Assembly (NCBI RefSeq): GCF_044464525.1
Contig: NZ_JBIQLE010000009.1
Location: 61,885 to 125,884, forward strand
Reading direction: 5' to 3'
DNA length: 64,000 bases
Source: Pusillimonas sp044464525
GTDB lineage: Bacteria > Pseudomonadota > Gammaproteobacteria > Burkholderiales > Burkholderiaceae_B
In this document: piece after piece, positions 34,771-42,871 of the stretch
Numbering within the stretch: the stretch's first letter is position 1
Layout: every line of letters starts with the position of its first letter
Program-made: the position numbers and the translations under genes
The notes under the pieces: model-generated
Database searches by the model: none
Told to the model about the DNA's origin: nothing
The model's input: the letters and a program-made list of their open reading frames with translations, nothing else

Positions 34771-35958
34771 ATGAAACAACGAAGCGTAATATTGCGCCTG
34801 GCCGTCGCGGCCCTGGCGTTATGCGCATCCGGCGCCGCACTTGCGGCTGACCCTGTGCGTATCGGTTTCGGCATTTCGCGCACAGGCGATACCGCGCCGA
34901 CATCGGCGGGGCCGCTCGCGGCCTACGAGCTATGGCGCGACCAGGTCAACGCCAACGGAGGCTTGGACGTCAAGGGCGAGAAGCGCCCGGTGGAATTCGT
35001 CATCTACGACGACCAATCCGACGTAAGCAAAGAAGCCGCAATCTATGAGAAGCTGATCTCGGACGACGAAGTGGATCTGCTTCTGTCGCCCTGGGGCTCG
35101 CACAATCACTTCGCCATTGTCGGTGTGTTGGAGAAACACGGCTTTCCCATGGTGGGCAGCACGGCCTCGTCGTTGCAGATCCGCTCACTGAAGGCGAAGA
35201 ACATCTGGTTTCCCACCTCGTCTATGCCGGACGCCCACGGCAGGGAAATGGCAAAAATGCTGACCGACCTGGGCGTCAAGACCGTGGCGGTCAACACCGT
35301 GCAGTCGGGCTTTCCAATGGAAAACCGCCAGGAATTGCTCCCGGCGCTGAAAGAAGCGGGAATAAAGGTTGTGCTGGACCGCCAATACGCGCTGGGAGCC
35401 AAGGACATGACCAGCACCCTGACGGAAATCAAGCGCTTGCAGCCCGATGCGGTCATCAATCTGTCGTATCCGCCAGATGCCATCCTGTATATGCGCGGCG
35501 CCCGAGAGCAGAACATTACGGTGCCGTTCCAGTTCCTGCTGGTCGGCCCCACCGCGGCTTTCTTCAGCAAGATGTTCGGCGCCAACCTGGACAACATCGT
35601 AACCATGGGCCACTGGTCGCCCGACAAGACCGACTGGCCAAAGGCCAAGCCCTTCTTCGACGCCTACAAGGCCAAGATGGGCGAAGCGCCCGACTACCTG
35701 GACGCCGTGCTGGCCTATATGTCCGCCGAGATACTTGAACAGGCCGTGGCCAAGGCGGGGCTGGACAAAGACGCCTTGCGCGAAGCCATCTCCACCGAAA
35801 CCTTCTCCACCATCAACGGTCCGGTCCGCTTCGAGGGCGTGCAAAACGTGACCACGCCCACGATGTTCCTCCAGTTCCAGGATGGCGCCGCACAGATCAT
35901 CCATCCGCCTGAGATGGCCACGGCCAAGTTCCAGCCCAAGCAAAAGTGGGAACAGTAA
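34771..35958 (+). CDS. Periplasmic substrate-binding protein of a LIV-type importer
   Basis: A 395-residue type I periplasmic binding protein. The signal peptide ends about residue 25 (GAALA before ADPVRIGF). The mature part begins with the IGFGISRTGD strand-loop typical of LivK/amide-binding proteins. It belongs to the operon with the dioxygenase and monooxygenase and precedes livH by 6 bases. By context the ligand may be an aromatic acid rather than leucine; this is inference. AGGAGA precedes the start. Confidence 0.88.
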   Translation: MKQRSVILRLAVAALALCASGAALAADPVRIGFGISRTGDTAPTSAGPLAAYELWRDQVNANGGLDVKGEKRPVEFVIYDDQSDVSKEAAIYEKLISDDEVDLLLSPWGSHNHFAIVGVLEKHGFPMVGSTASSLQIRSLKAKNIWFPTSSMPDAHGREMAKMLTDLGVKTVAVNTVQSGFPMENRQELLPALKEAGIKVVLDRQYALGAKDMTSTLTEIKRLQPDAVINLSYPPDAILYMRGAREQNITVPFQFLLVGPTAAFFSKMFGANLDNIVTMGHWSPDKTDWPKAKPFFDAYKAKMGEAPDYLDAVLAYMSAEILEQAVAKAGLDKDALREAISTETFSTINGPVRFEGVQNVTTPTMFLQFQDGAAQIIHPPEMATAKFQPKQKWEQ

Positions 35959-35964
35959 TCCAAG

Positions 35965-36849
35965 ATGAATGTCCTGTTCTCTCCTGAACTGCTGATCGCA
36001 ACCTTGGCATTGGCGTCGATCTATGCCTTGGTTGCCTTGGGCTTGAACCTTATCTACGGGGCGATGCGGCTGTTGAACGTGGCGCATGGTGAAATCATGA
36101 TGCTGGGCGCCTACATCGCCTTCGGCCTGTTCACGGCGTGGAAAGTGTCGCCGCTGGTATCCATGTTCGGCGCCATGCTGGCCGCCGCGGCGCTGGGCTG
36201 GCTGTGCTATGAGCTGCTGATCAAGCGCCTGTCGCGCACACCGGCCCTGGTGCAGCGCATCGAAGCCAACTCGCTGCTGGTGTTCTTCGCCTTGTCGGTG
36301 ATCTTGCAAAACCTGGGCGCGCTGGCCTTCTCGGCCAACGCGCGCAGCTACAGCTACATGGAGTCGCTGGTGCAGATAGGCTCGGTCAGCGTGGCCCTGA
36401 ACCGCCTGGTCATCATCGCCGTCAGCGTGGCGGCCACAGCCGCCGTGATGCTGTTCTTTCGCTTCGGCATCACCGGCCTTGCGATACGCGCGCTGATACA
36501 ACAGCGCGACGCGGCCTCGCTGGTGGGCATCCACGCCGACAAAGTCAACCGCGTCATCTTCTGCCTGGGCTTCGCCCTGGCGGCGCTGGCCGGGTCGCTC
36601 GTCAGCATGGTCGAAAGCATCACGCCGTTCTCGGGCTTTCCCTTCACGATAGCGGCGTTCTTCGTCATTATCCTGGGCGGGCTGGGTTCCATAGGCGGCA
36701 GCATGGCGGGCGCCTTGCTGCTGGCCTGTGTAGAGGTTTACGGCGGAGCGCTCACTTCACCGGCCTATCGCTCCATCCTGCTGTACGGCGTGTTCATTCT
36801 CGTGCTGTTCGTGCGGCCCCAAGGTTTGTTTGGCAGGAGGACGGCATGA
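35965..36849 (+). CDS. LivH-type permease of the aromatic-module importer
   Basis: A 294-residue inner-membrane permease with about eight hydrophobic helices. LivH hallmarks are IYALVALGLNLIYGAMRLLNVAHGE near the N-terminus, the EAA-like ALIQQRDAASLVGI, and GGLGSIGGSMAGALL near the end. The stop overlaps the livM start by 4 bases (36846-36849). Confidence 0.9.
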   Translation: MNVLFSPELLIATLALASIYALVALGLNLIYGAMRLLNVAHGEIMMLGAYIAFGLFTAWKVSPLVSMFGAMLAAAALGWLCYELLIKRLSRTPALVQRIEANSLLVFFALSVILQNLGALAFSANARSYSYMESLVQIGSVSVALNRLVIIAVSVAATAAVMLFFRFGITGLAIRALIQQRDAASLVGIHADKVNRVIFCLGFALAALAGSLVSMVESITPFSGFPFTIAAFFVIILGGLGSIGGSMAGALLLACVEVYGGALTSPAYRSILLYGVFILVLFVRPQGLFGRRTA

Positions 36850-37769
36850 GCAGTGCGCGTTTTTCAGGTTTCGCGGGCTGGTTGGTCGTACTGGCGGCAT
36901 CGGCCATCGCCCCCCTCACGCTGGGCAGCTATGGCCAGAACGTCCTGATGCAGATGTACGGGTGGATAGCACTGACAGCGAGCTGGGTCGCCTTCTCAGG
37001 CATGACGGGCTATATCTCGCTTGGGCACGCTGTTTTCTACGGCATGGGCGGCTACATCATGGCCCTGTTGTGGATGCAGGCGCCGATACTGGTGGTGTTG
37101 CCTTTGGCCGCATTGGCGGCCGCCGCTTTCGCGGCCCTGGTCGGCCTGCCGGCGCTGCGCGTCAGAGGGCCCTACTTCGTCATCCTGACCTTCGGACTGG
37201 CGGAGTTCTTCAAATACGTGGTGGTGGCGATAGAGTCTGCCTTGGGCATCAGCGGCCGCTTGCTGCTGGGCGCACCCGACGTCCTGTGGCTGAGCTACGG
37301 CATGCTAGCGCTGGCGGCGCTGGCTGTGCTGCTGGTGATGGCGCTAAGACATTCGCGGCTTGGCGTGGCGCTGTGGGCGGTGCGCGAGGACGAAACGGCG
37401 GCGGCGACCCTGGGCGTGCCCACCACCCGGGTAAAGCTGCTGGCTTTCGTCCTGTCAGCCGTCATACCCGCGATGGTGGGCGCCCTGACGGTATTGCGCT
37501 CGACCTATTTCGAACCCATGCAGATGTTCAGCCCCATGACCTCGTTCACCATTGTCACGATGGCCATCATAGGCGGAAGCGACAGGCCGGCCGGGCCGGT
37601 GCTGGGGGCTGCATTCATCATGCTGCTGTCCGAACTGCTGTGGTCCCGCATGCCCGAGTTCTACATGGTTCTGCTGGGTGTGCTGCTGCTGGGCTTCGTA
37701 TTGTTCGCGCCCGATGGCATCGTGGGTAAATGGCAGGCGCGGCGCGGCCGCGCCGGCGGAGGCGGCTGA
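36846..37769 (+). CDS. LivM-type permease of the aromatic-module importer
   Basis: A 307-residue permease, partner of the preceding LivH-type protein. SLGHAVFYGMGGYIMA and LRVRGPYFVILTFGLAEFFKYVV are LivM motifs, and AVREDETAAATLGV is the loop that contacts the ATPases. Its TGA shares a base with the ATG of the next gene (TGATG at 37767-37771). Confidence 0.9.
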   Translation: MSSARFSGFAGWLVVLAASAIAPLTLGSYGQNVLMQMYGWIALTASWVAFSGMTGYISLGHAVFYGMGGYIMALLWMQAPILVVLPLAALAAAAFAALVGLPALRVRGPYFVILTFGLAEFFKYVVVAIESALGISGRLLLGAPDVLWLSYGMLALAALAVLLVMALRHSRLGVALWAVREDETAAATLGVPTTRVKLLAFVLSAVIPAMVGALTVLRSTYFEPMQMFSPMTSFTIVTMAIIGGSDRPAGPVLGAAFIMLLSELLWSRMPEFYMVLLGVLLLGFVLFAPDGIVGKWQARRGRAGGGG

Positions 37770-38509
37770 TGGAAACCTTATTACAAGTGCAACAGGTCAC
37801 CCGGCGTTTCGGCGGCATCGTCGCCGTGTCGGACGTCAGTTTCGAGATGCGCCAGAACGAAATCCTGGGCCTGATGGGAGCAAACGGCGCCGGCAAGACG
37901 ACCTTGTTTTCGATGATAGCGGGCAATCTGCCACCCAGTTCAGGGCGGATACTGTTCGAGGGCAAGGCTGTGCCGGCCCGCCCCGAGCAGACCAGCCGGC
38001 TGGGCATAGCCCGCACATTCCAGATCGTCAGGCCCTTTCCCGGCATGACGGTGCTGGAGAACTGCATGGTGGGCGCCTTGTACGGCAGCGGTCGCCAGCG
38101 CGATATGGCTGTGGCCCGCGGTTTCTGCGAAGAGATACTGGAAGAGGTCGGGCTGTCCACGCAGATGCACAAGGCAGCCGCTGCCCTGACGCTCGCCGGC
38201 CGCAAGCGCCTGGAGATTGCACGCGCCCTTTCCACCCAGCCTCGCCTGCTCTTGCTGGACGAAGTGCTGGCGGGCCTGAACGCCAGCGAGGTCGACGAAG
38301 CTGTGGCGCTGATCGAACAAATCAGGCAACGACACAGCCTTAGCGTCATCATCATTGAACACGTCATGAAGGTGCTTATGCGCATGAGCCACCGCATCGT
38401 GGTTTTGCACGAAGGCAAGAAACTGATGGAAGGCACGCCTGCCGAAGTCGGCGGCGACCCTCGTGTCATCCAAGCCTACCTCGGAGAAAGAAATGCCCGT
38501 ACTGCTTGA
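37769..38509 (+). CDS. LivG-type ATPase of the aromatic-module importer
   Basis: A 246-residue ATPase with Walker A GANGAGKTT, Walker B LLLLDEVLAGL and switch histidine in IIEHVM. The signature LTLAGRKRLEIA departs from LSGGQ, as usual for LivG. I take the start at 37769 (METLLQVQQ). It overlaps livF by 17 bases. Confidence 0.9.
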   Translation: METLLQVQQVTRRFGGIVAVSDVSFEMRQNEILGLMGANGAGKTTLFSMIAGNLPPSSGRILFEGKAVPARPEQTSRLGIARTFQIVRPFPGMTVLENCMVGALYGSGRQRDMAVARGFCEEILEEVGLSTQMHKAAAALTLAGRKRLEIARALSTQPRLLLLDEVLAGLNASEVDEAVALIEQIRQRHSLSVIIIEHVMKVLMRMSHRIVVLHEGKKLMEGTPAEVGGDPRVIQAYLGERNARTA

Positions 38510-39218
38510 AACGCGCGACTTGTGCAGCGGATATGGCGACATACAGATTCTGAAGCAGGTCAGCATCACGCTGGAGCAAGGCAAGGTGACGGCTTTCGTC
38601 GGCAGCAACGGAGCGGGCAAAACCACCTTGATGCGCACGCTGGCCGGCCTGTTGTCCACCAGGCGCGGCTCCATCCTTCTGGCGGGCAAGCCCGTGGACA
38701 AGCTGAGTCCGCCCGAAAGGCTGGCGCTTGGGCTGTCACTCGTGCCCGAGGGCCGGCTGGTGTTTCCCGATTTCTCGGTGGCCGACACCTTGCGCATAGG
38801 CGCTTATACGCCCCATGCGCGGGCAGGCTGGCGCGAGCGCGCCGAGCAGATGTATGAATTGTTTCCACGCCTGAAAGAACGCCGCGGCAACCAGGCCGGG
38901 TTTCTATCGGGCGGCGAACAACAGATGCTGGCGCTGGCCCGCAGCCTGATGTCAAACCCCAGCCTGCTGCTGCTGGACGAACCCACACTGGGCCTGGCCC
39001 CCACCATGGTCGACGAGCTCTTCGATATTCTGGGCCGCATACGCGATACGGGCGTTACGATAGGCTTGGTGGAACAGAACATCCAGGCAGCGCTGAGCCT
39101 GTCTGATTTCGCCTACGTGATGGAAGACGGCCACATGGCGCTTAGCGGAGCCAGCCAAGAATTGCTGAATTCCCCCGCCGTGCGCGACACCTATCTGGGC
39201 ATACAAGAGGCGGTTTAG
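38493..39218 (+). CDS. LivF-type ATPase of the aromatic-module importer
   Basis: A 241-residue ATPase with Walker A GSNGAGKTT, signature LSGGEQQ, Walker B LLLLDEPTLGLAP and the LivF switch VEQN. All catalytic residues are present, unlike the paralogue at 1689. The start at 38493 has GGAGAAAG upstream. Last gene of the operon. The 113 bases to the next, convergent gene hold no clear terminator. Confidence 0.9.
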   Translation: MPVLLETRDLCSGYGDIQILKQVSITLEQGKVTAFVGSNGAGKTTLMRTLAGLLSTRRGSILLAGKPVDKLSPPERLALGLSLVPEGRLVFPDFSVADTLRIGAYTPHARAGWRERAEQMYELFPRLKERRGNQAGFLSGGEQQMLALARSLMSNPSLLLLDEPTLGLAPTMVDELFDILGRIRDTGVTIGLVEQNIQAALSLSDFAYVMEDGHMALSGASQELLNSPAVRDTYLGIQEAV

Positions 39219-39331
39219 CCCAACCTTGATTTGAGACACAAACATGGCAGGCCGACGGCGCTTAAGAACCCACATCCGCAACCCCAACGAATCGACAATT
39301 AATCGAACCATTGAGTCGAATCAAAAACCCC

Positions 39332-39868
39332 CTACCGCCGTCGCCCCTGCCGCCGCATCAAATACCGCAGCACAAACCCCGGATAAGCCAACACCAGATA
39401 AAGGCTGAGCGTAATGGCGTAGAACTCCCAGCCTTGCTCAAACGGGTTGCCGATATTCGCTTCGAAAGCCAGGCCGAGCGTACCCACCATCGAATACAAC
39501 ACCAGCACCTCGATCAGGCGCGCCAGCACCGGCTTCCCGACCGAAACCGCTCGATTACGCCATCCGGGGTAGGCCAGCAGCAGCACTGCGAGCACCAGCG
39601 TGCCGGCCACCTTGCCCAGGAACAACGCCGCCGACGCCCCGTCCGATCCAATGAAAGCATCGCCGATCAGATCGAGCGTCAGCCGGTACCATCCCGCCAG
39701 CAAAGCAAAGAAAACCACCGACTCAAGTAAACGGAGCACTATCGGGCGCGGGGGCTCGCCTGGCTGCGCCCATGGCAACGCCAACAAATGGCGTTCCAAC
39801 AAAAACGGCAGGCTTGCGGTAGCAAAAGCCAGCAATATCACCACCCAGACCGCAAGCGATTGATCCAT
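39332..39868 (-). CDS. DUF2818-type membrane protein downstream of nuoN
   Basis: A 178-residue inner-membrane protein of unknown function, 6 bases downstream of nuoN and so in the complex I operon. Its C-terminal part (about 113-170: RLIEVLVLYSMVG...WEFYAITLSLYLVLAYPGF) looks like DUF2818 proteins found after nuoN in Burkholderiales, which I recall as about 100 residues. Here an extra hydrophobic segment (about 42-105) resembles the C-terminal one (RLLESVVFFALL versus RLIEVLVLYSMV; VLLLAYPGW versus YLVLAYPGF). This suggests an internal duplication. A role linked to complex I is inferred only from position. Confidence 0.65.
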   Translation of the reverse strand: MDQSLAVWVVILLAFATASLPFLLERHLLALPWAQPGEPPRPIVLRLLESVVFFALLAGWYRLTLDLIGDAFIGSDGASAALFLGKVAGTLVLAVLLLAYPGWRNRAVSVGKPVLARLIEVLVLYSMVGTLGLAFEANIGNPFEQGWEFYAITLSLYLVLAYPGFVLRYLMRRQGRRR

Positions 39869-39874
39869 GCGCGT

Positions 39875-41359
39875 TTAGTATCCCAACGAGGTTTCAATGG
39901 CCCGTACACACAGAGCCATGAGCCCGCCAGGCAGGACGCCCAGAACCAGGATGGCCAATCCGTTGATCGACATCAACCCATTCGGCAAGATGCCGGCGGG
40001 CGCCGAAAGAGTCTCGCCTTCCGGCTCGTCGAAATAAGCCATTTTCACCACACGCAGGTAATAGAAAGCGCCAATCAAAGAGAACAGCACTGCTATCACC
40101 GCGATCGAGATATAGCCTGCTCCGATCAAGGCTTGAAGCACCGCCAGCTTCGCATAAAAGCCCACCATGGGCGGAATACCGGTCAAGGAGAACATCGTTA
40201 CCAGCAACACCCCGGCAAGGACCGGGCTACGCTGATTCAGGCCTTTCAGATCAGAAATCTTCTCGCAATCGAACCCCTGGCGACTAAGCAACAAGATCAG
40301 GCCGAATGAGGCTAGCGTGGTCAACACATAGGTAAGCATATAGAAAAGCGCCGACCCATAAGCCTGGCCTGTGGCGGCAGCCTGGCCTTCGACCACGCCC
40401 GACAGCAAGCCGAGAAACACAAAGCCCATGTGCGAGATGGTGGAATATGCCAGCATGCGCTTGAAGTTCGTTTGAACAATGGCCGTCAGGTTGCCAATGG
40501 CAAGCGAAAGCACGGCCATGATCAGCAGCATCGGTTGCCAATCGAAGGCGAGCCCATGCAACGCCTCGGTAAGCAGGCGCAGCACAATAGCGAACGAAGC
40601 AATCTTGGGCGCCGCGCCCAGGATCAAGGTCACCGAGGTGGGAGCGCCATGGTAGACGTCGGGCACCCACATGTGGAAGGGCACGGCGCCCAGCTTGAAC
40701 GCCAGGCCGGCGACAATAAACACCACTCCGAACACCAAGGCCATATGATTGGTTTCGCCCGCCGCGATGGTCTGCGCGACCAAGGTCAAGTCCAACTGGC
40801 CGGTGGCGCCGTAGATCATCGACAGGCCATACAGCAGCACCCCCGACGCCAGTGAGCCGAGCACAAAGTATTTCATGGCCGACTCGACGGCAGGCCTGTG
40901 GTCTCGACGTAGCGCGATAAGCGCATACAGAGCGAAGGACATCAACTCTACGCCCAGATAGACGGTAAGCAGGTTGCCCGCCGAGATCATGACCATCTGC
41001 CCCAGCAAGGCAAAGAGCGTCAGCGTGTACAGCTCTCCACCGTTATTGAGCATGTCGCGCCCTTCCGCATACGCGCGACCGTATACAAGGGTAACCGCCA
41101 CGGCGATATAGGAGGCGATCTTCAACAGATGGGCTAAGGGATCAACCACGTACAGGCCGTGGAAAGTCGTGCCCACCAGGCCGTTGGACCACTGCAGCGC
41201 GCTGACCACGGTTACCACGACAAGCGTGCCCAGGCTAAGAACGAAAGTCAGATGACGATCCGTAGTCTTGGAAAAGGCGTCGATCAGCAGAATTGCCGCG
41301 GTAAGGACCAGGAGCAGAATCTCGGGCAGCGCCAATGCGAAATGAAATTGATTTTGCAT
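39875..41359 (-). CDS. nuoN: NADH-quinone oxidoreductase subunit N
   Basis: Antiporter-like membrane subunit of complex I, 494 residues with about 14 helices. It takes part in proton pumping in the membrane arm. The region KLGAVPFHMWVPDVYHGAPT, with its key lysine, and the helix NFKRMLAYSTISHMGF are typical. It is the last nuo gene; nuoM ends 12 bases upstream. Confidence 0.96.
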   Translation of the reverse strand: MQNQFHFALALPEILLLVLTAAILLIDAFSKTTDRHLTFVLSLGTLVVVTVVSALQWSNGLVGTTFHGLYVVDPLAHLLKIASYIAVAVTLVYGRAYAEGRDMLNNGGELYTLTLFALLGQMVMISAGNLLTVYLGVELMSFALYALIALRRDHRPAVESAMKYFVLGSLASGVLLYGLSMIYGATGQLDLTLVAQTIAAGETNHMALVFGVVFIVAGLAFKLGAVPFHMWVPDVYHGAPTSVTLILGAAPKIASFAIVLRLLTEALHGLAFDWQPMLLIMAVLSLAIGNLTAIVQTNFKRMLAYSTISHMGFVFLGLLSGVVEGQAAATGQAYGSALFYMLTYVLTTLASFGLILLLSRQGFDCEKISDLKGLNQRSPVLAGVLLVTMFSLTGIPPMVGFYAKLAVLQALIGAGYISIAVIAVLFSLIGAFYYLRVVKMAYFDEPEGETLSAPAGILPNGLMSINGLAILVLGVLPGGLMALCVRAIETSLGY

Positions 41360-41371
41360 AGTGATCCAGGC

Positions 41372-42871
41372 CTACAGTTTGGAAATGGAGACGTGCTGCA
41401 ACAGGGCCTGTACTGACACATGCATGACGTCCGTAAACGGTTTTGGATGAATGCCCATATAAAGAACCATGACAGCCATGATCCCCATGATGAGGAATTC
41501 GCGTGCGTTCAAATCGGGCATGGCGCGCACCTGATCATTGGTGATTTCACCAAACGCCACGCGCTTGAGCATCCACAAGGAATAAACGGCGGCCCAGATC
41601 AGGGCGGTGGCCGTCAGCAGGCCGATCCAGAAGTTGTACTCGACTGCACCCATGATGACCGTGAATTCGCCGACGAAGCCGCTTGTGGCCGGCAGGCCGC
41701 TGTTGGCCAGCGAAAACAGCACAAAGAAGGTGACGAACCGTGGCATCACGTTGATGACCCCGCCGTAGTCGGCGATGCGGCGTGTATGCATGCGGTCATA
41801 CAGCACGCCTATGCACAGGAACATCGCTCCTGACACGAAACCGTGCGAAATCATCTGGACGATGGCGCCTTCAAGGCCGGCGGTATTGAACAGGAAGAAG
41901 CCCAGTGTTACGAAGCCCATATGGGCCACCGAGGAATAGGCGACCAGCTTCTTCATGTCGTCTTGAACGATGGCGACCAGGCCGATGTAAATGACGGCGA
42001 TCAGCGATAGCGCAATCATCAGGCCGGCCAGGCTATGAGAAGCATCGGGCGCGATAGGCAGCGAAAAACGCAAGAAGCCGTATGCGCCCAGCTTGAGCAT
42101 GATGGCCGCCAGCACCACAGAGCCCCCGGTGGGAGCCTCGACGTGGGCATCCGGCAACCAGGTATGCACCGGCCACATGGGAACCTTGACGGCGAAGGCG
42201 GCGAGCAATGCCAGGAAAACCAGGATCTGCGGCGTCTGGCCCAACGGCAGTTGATGCCAGGTGAGGATGTCGAACGAGCCGCCGGCCGCATGCCACAAGT
42301 AGATGAAGGCAACCAGCGTCAGCAGCGAGCCTAGCAGCGTATAAAGGAAGAACTTGAACGCCGCATAGACCCGGTTGGGCCCGCCCCACACGCCGATGAT
42401 GAGATACATCGGAATCAGGGTGGCCTCGAAGAACACATAGAACAGCATGCCGTCCAGCGAGGCGAACACGCCCACCATCAGGCCCGAAAGAATCAGAAAG
42501 GCGCCCATGTACTGGGCGACGCGCTGCTTGATTACCTCCCAGCCGGCCAGCACCACGATCACCGTGATGAAGGCGGTAAGCAGCACGAACCACAACGAGA
42601 TGCCGTCGATGCCCAAGTGGTAGTTGACGGCAAAGGTTTCAATCCAGCTCGTCTTCTCAACAAACTGCATGTCCGCCGTCTCGTAGTTGAAGCCCGTGTA
42701 CAGAGGCAGCGTAACCAGGAAGGCCAGGACCGAGCCGGCCAGCGACAGCCAGCGGGTAAACGCGGGCCGGTCGTCGCGTCCCAGAAGCAGGACGATCAGG
42801 CCGGCGACTATCGGCACGAAGATCGATAGAGTCAGCCAGGGAAAAGTAGAAGACGCCATGTCGCTTGCCAT
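41372..42871 (-). CDS. nuoM: NADH-quinone oxidoreductase subunit M
   Basis: Antiporter-like proton-pumping subunit, 499 residues, about 14 helices. Diagnostic are KVPMWPVHTWLPDAHVEAPTGGSV and DDMKKLVAYSSVAHMGF. The first ATG (42871) shares one base with the nuoL stop. An alternative start lies four codons later. Confidence 0.96.
   Translation of the reverse strand: MASDMASSTFPWLTLSIFVPIVAGLIVLLLGRDDRPAFTRWLSLAGSVLAFLVTLPLYTGFNYETADMQFVEKTSWIETFAVNYHLGIDGISLWFVLLTAFITVIVVLAGWEVIKQRVAQYMGAFLILSGLMVGVFASLDGMLFYVFFEATLIPMYLIIGVWGGPNRVYAAFKFFLYTLLGSLLTLVAFIYLWHAAGGSFDILTWHQLPLGQTPQILVFLALLAAFAVKVPMWPVHTWLPDAHVEAPTGGSVVLAAIMLKLGAYGFLRFSLPIAPDASHSLAGLMIALSLIAVIYIGLVAIVQDDMKKLVAYSSVAHMGFVTLGFFLFNTAGLEGAIVQMISHGFVSGAMFLCIGVLYDRMHTRRIADYGGVINVMPRFVTFFVLFSLANSGLPATSGFVGEFTVIMGAVEYNFWIGLLTATALIWAAVYSLWMLKRVAFGEITNDQVRAMPDLNAREFLIMGIMAVMVLYMGIHPKPFTDVMHVSVQALLQHVSISKL

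Noticed and set aside
35185..36534. A 449-codon open frame antisense to the binding protein and permease genes
   Set aside because: His/Gln/Arg/Gly-rich translation without domain features, spanning two genuine genes on the other strand.
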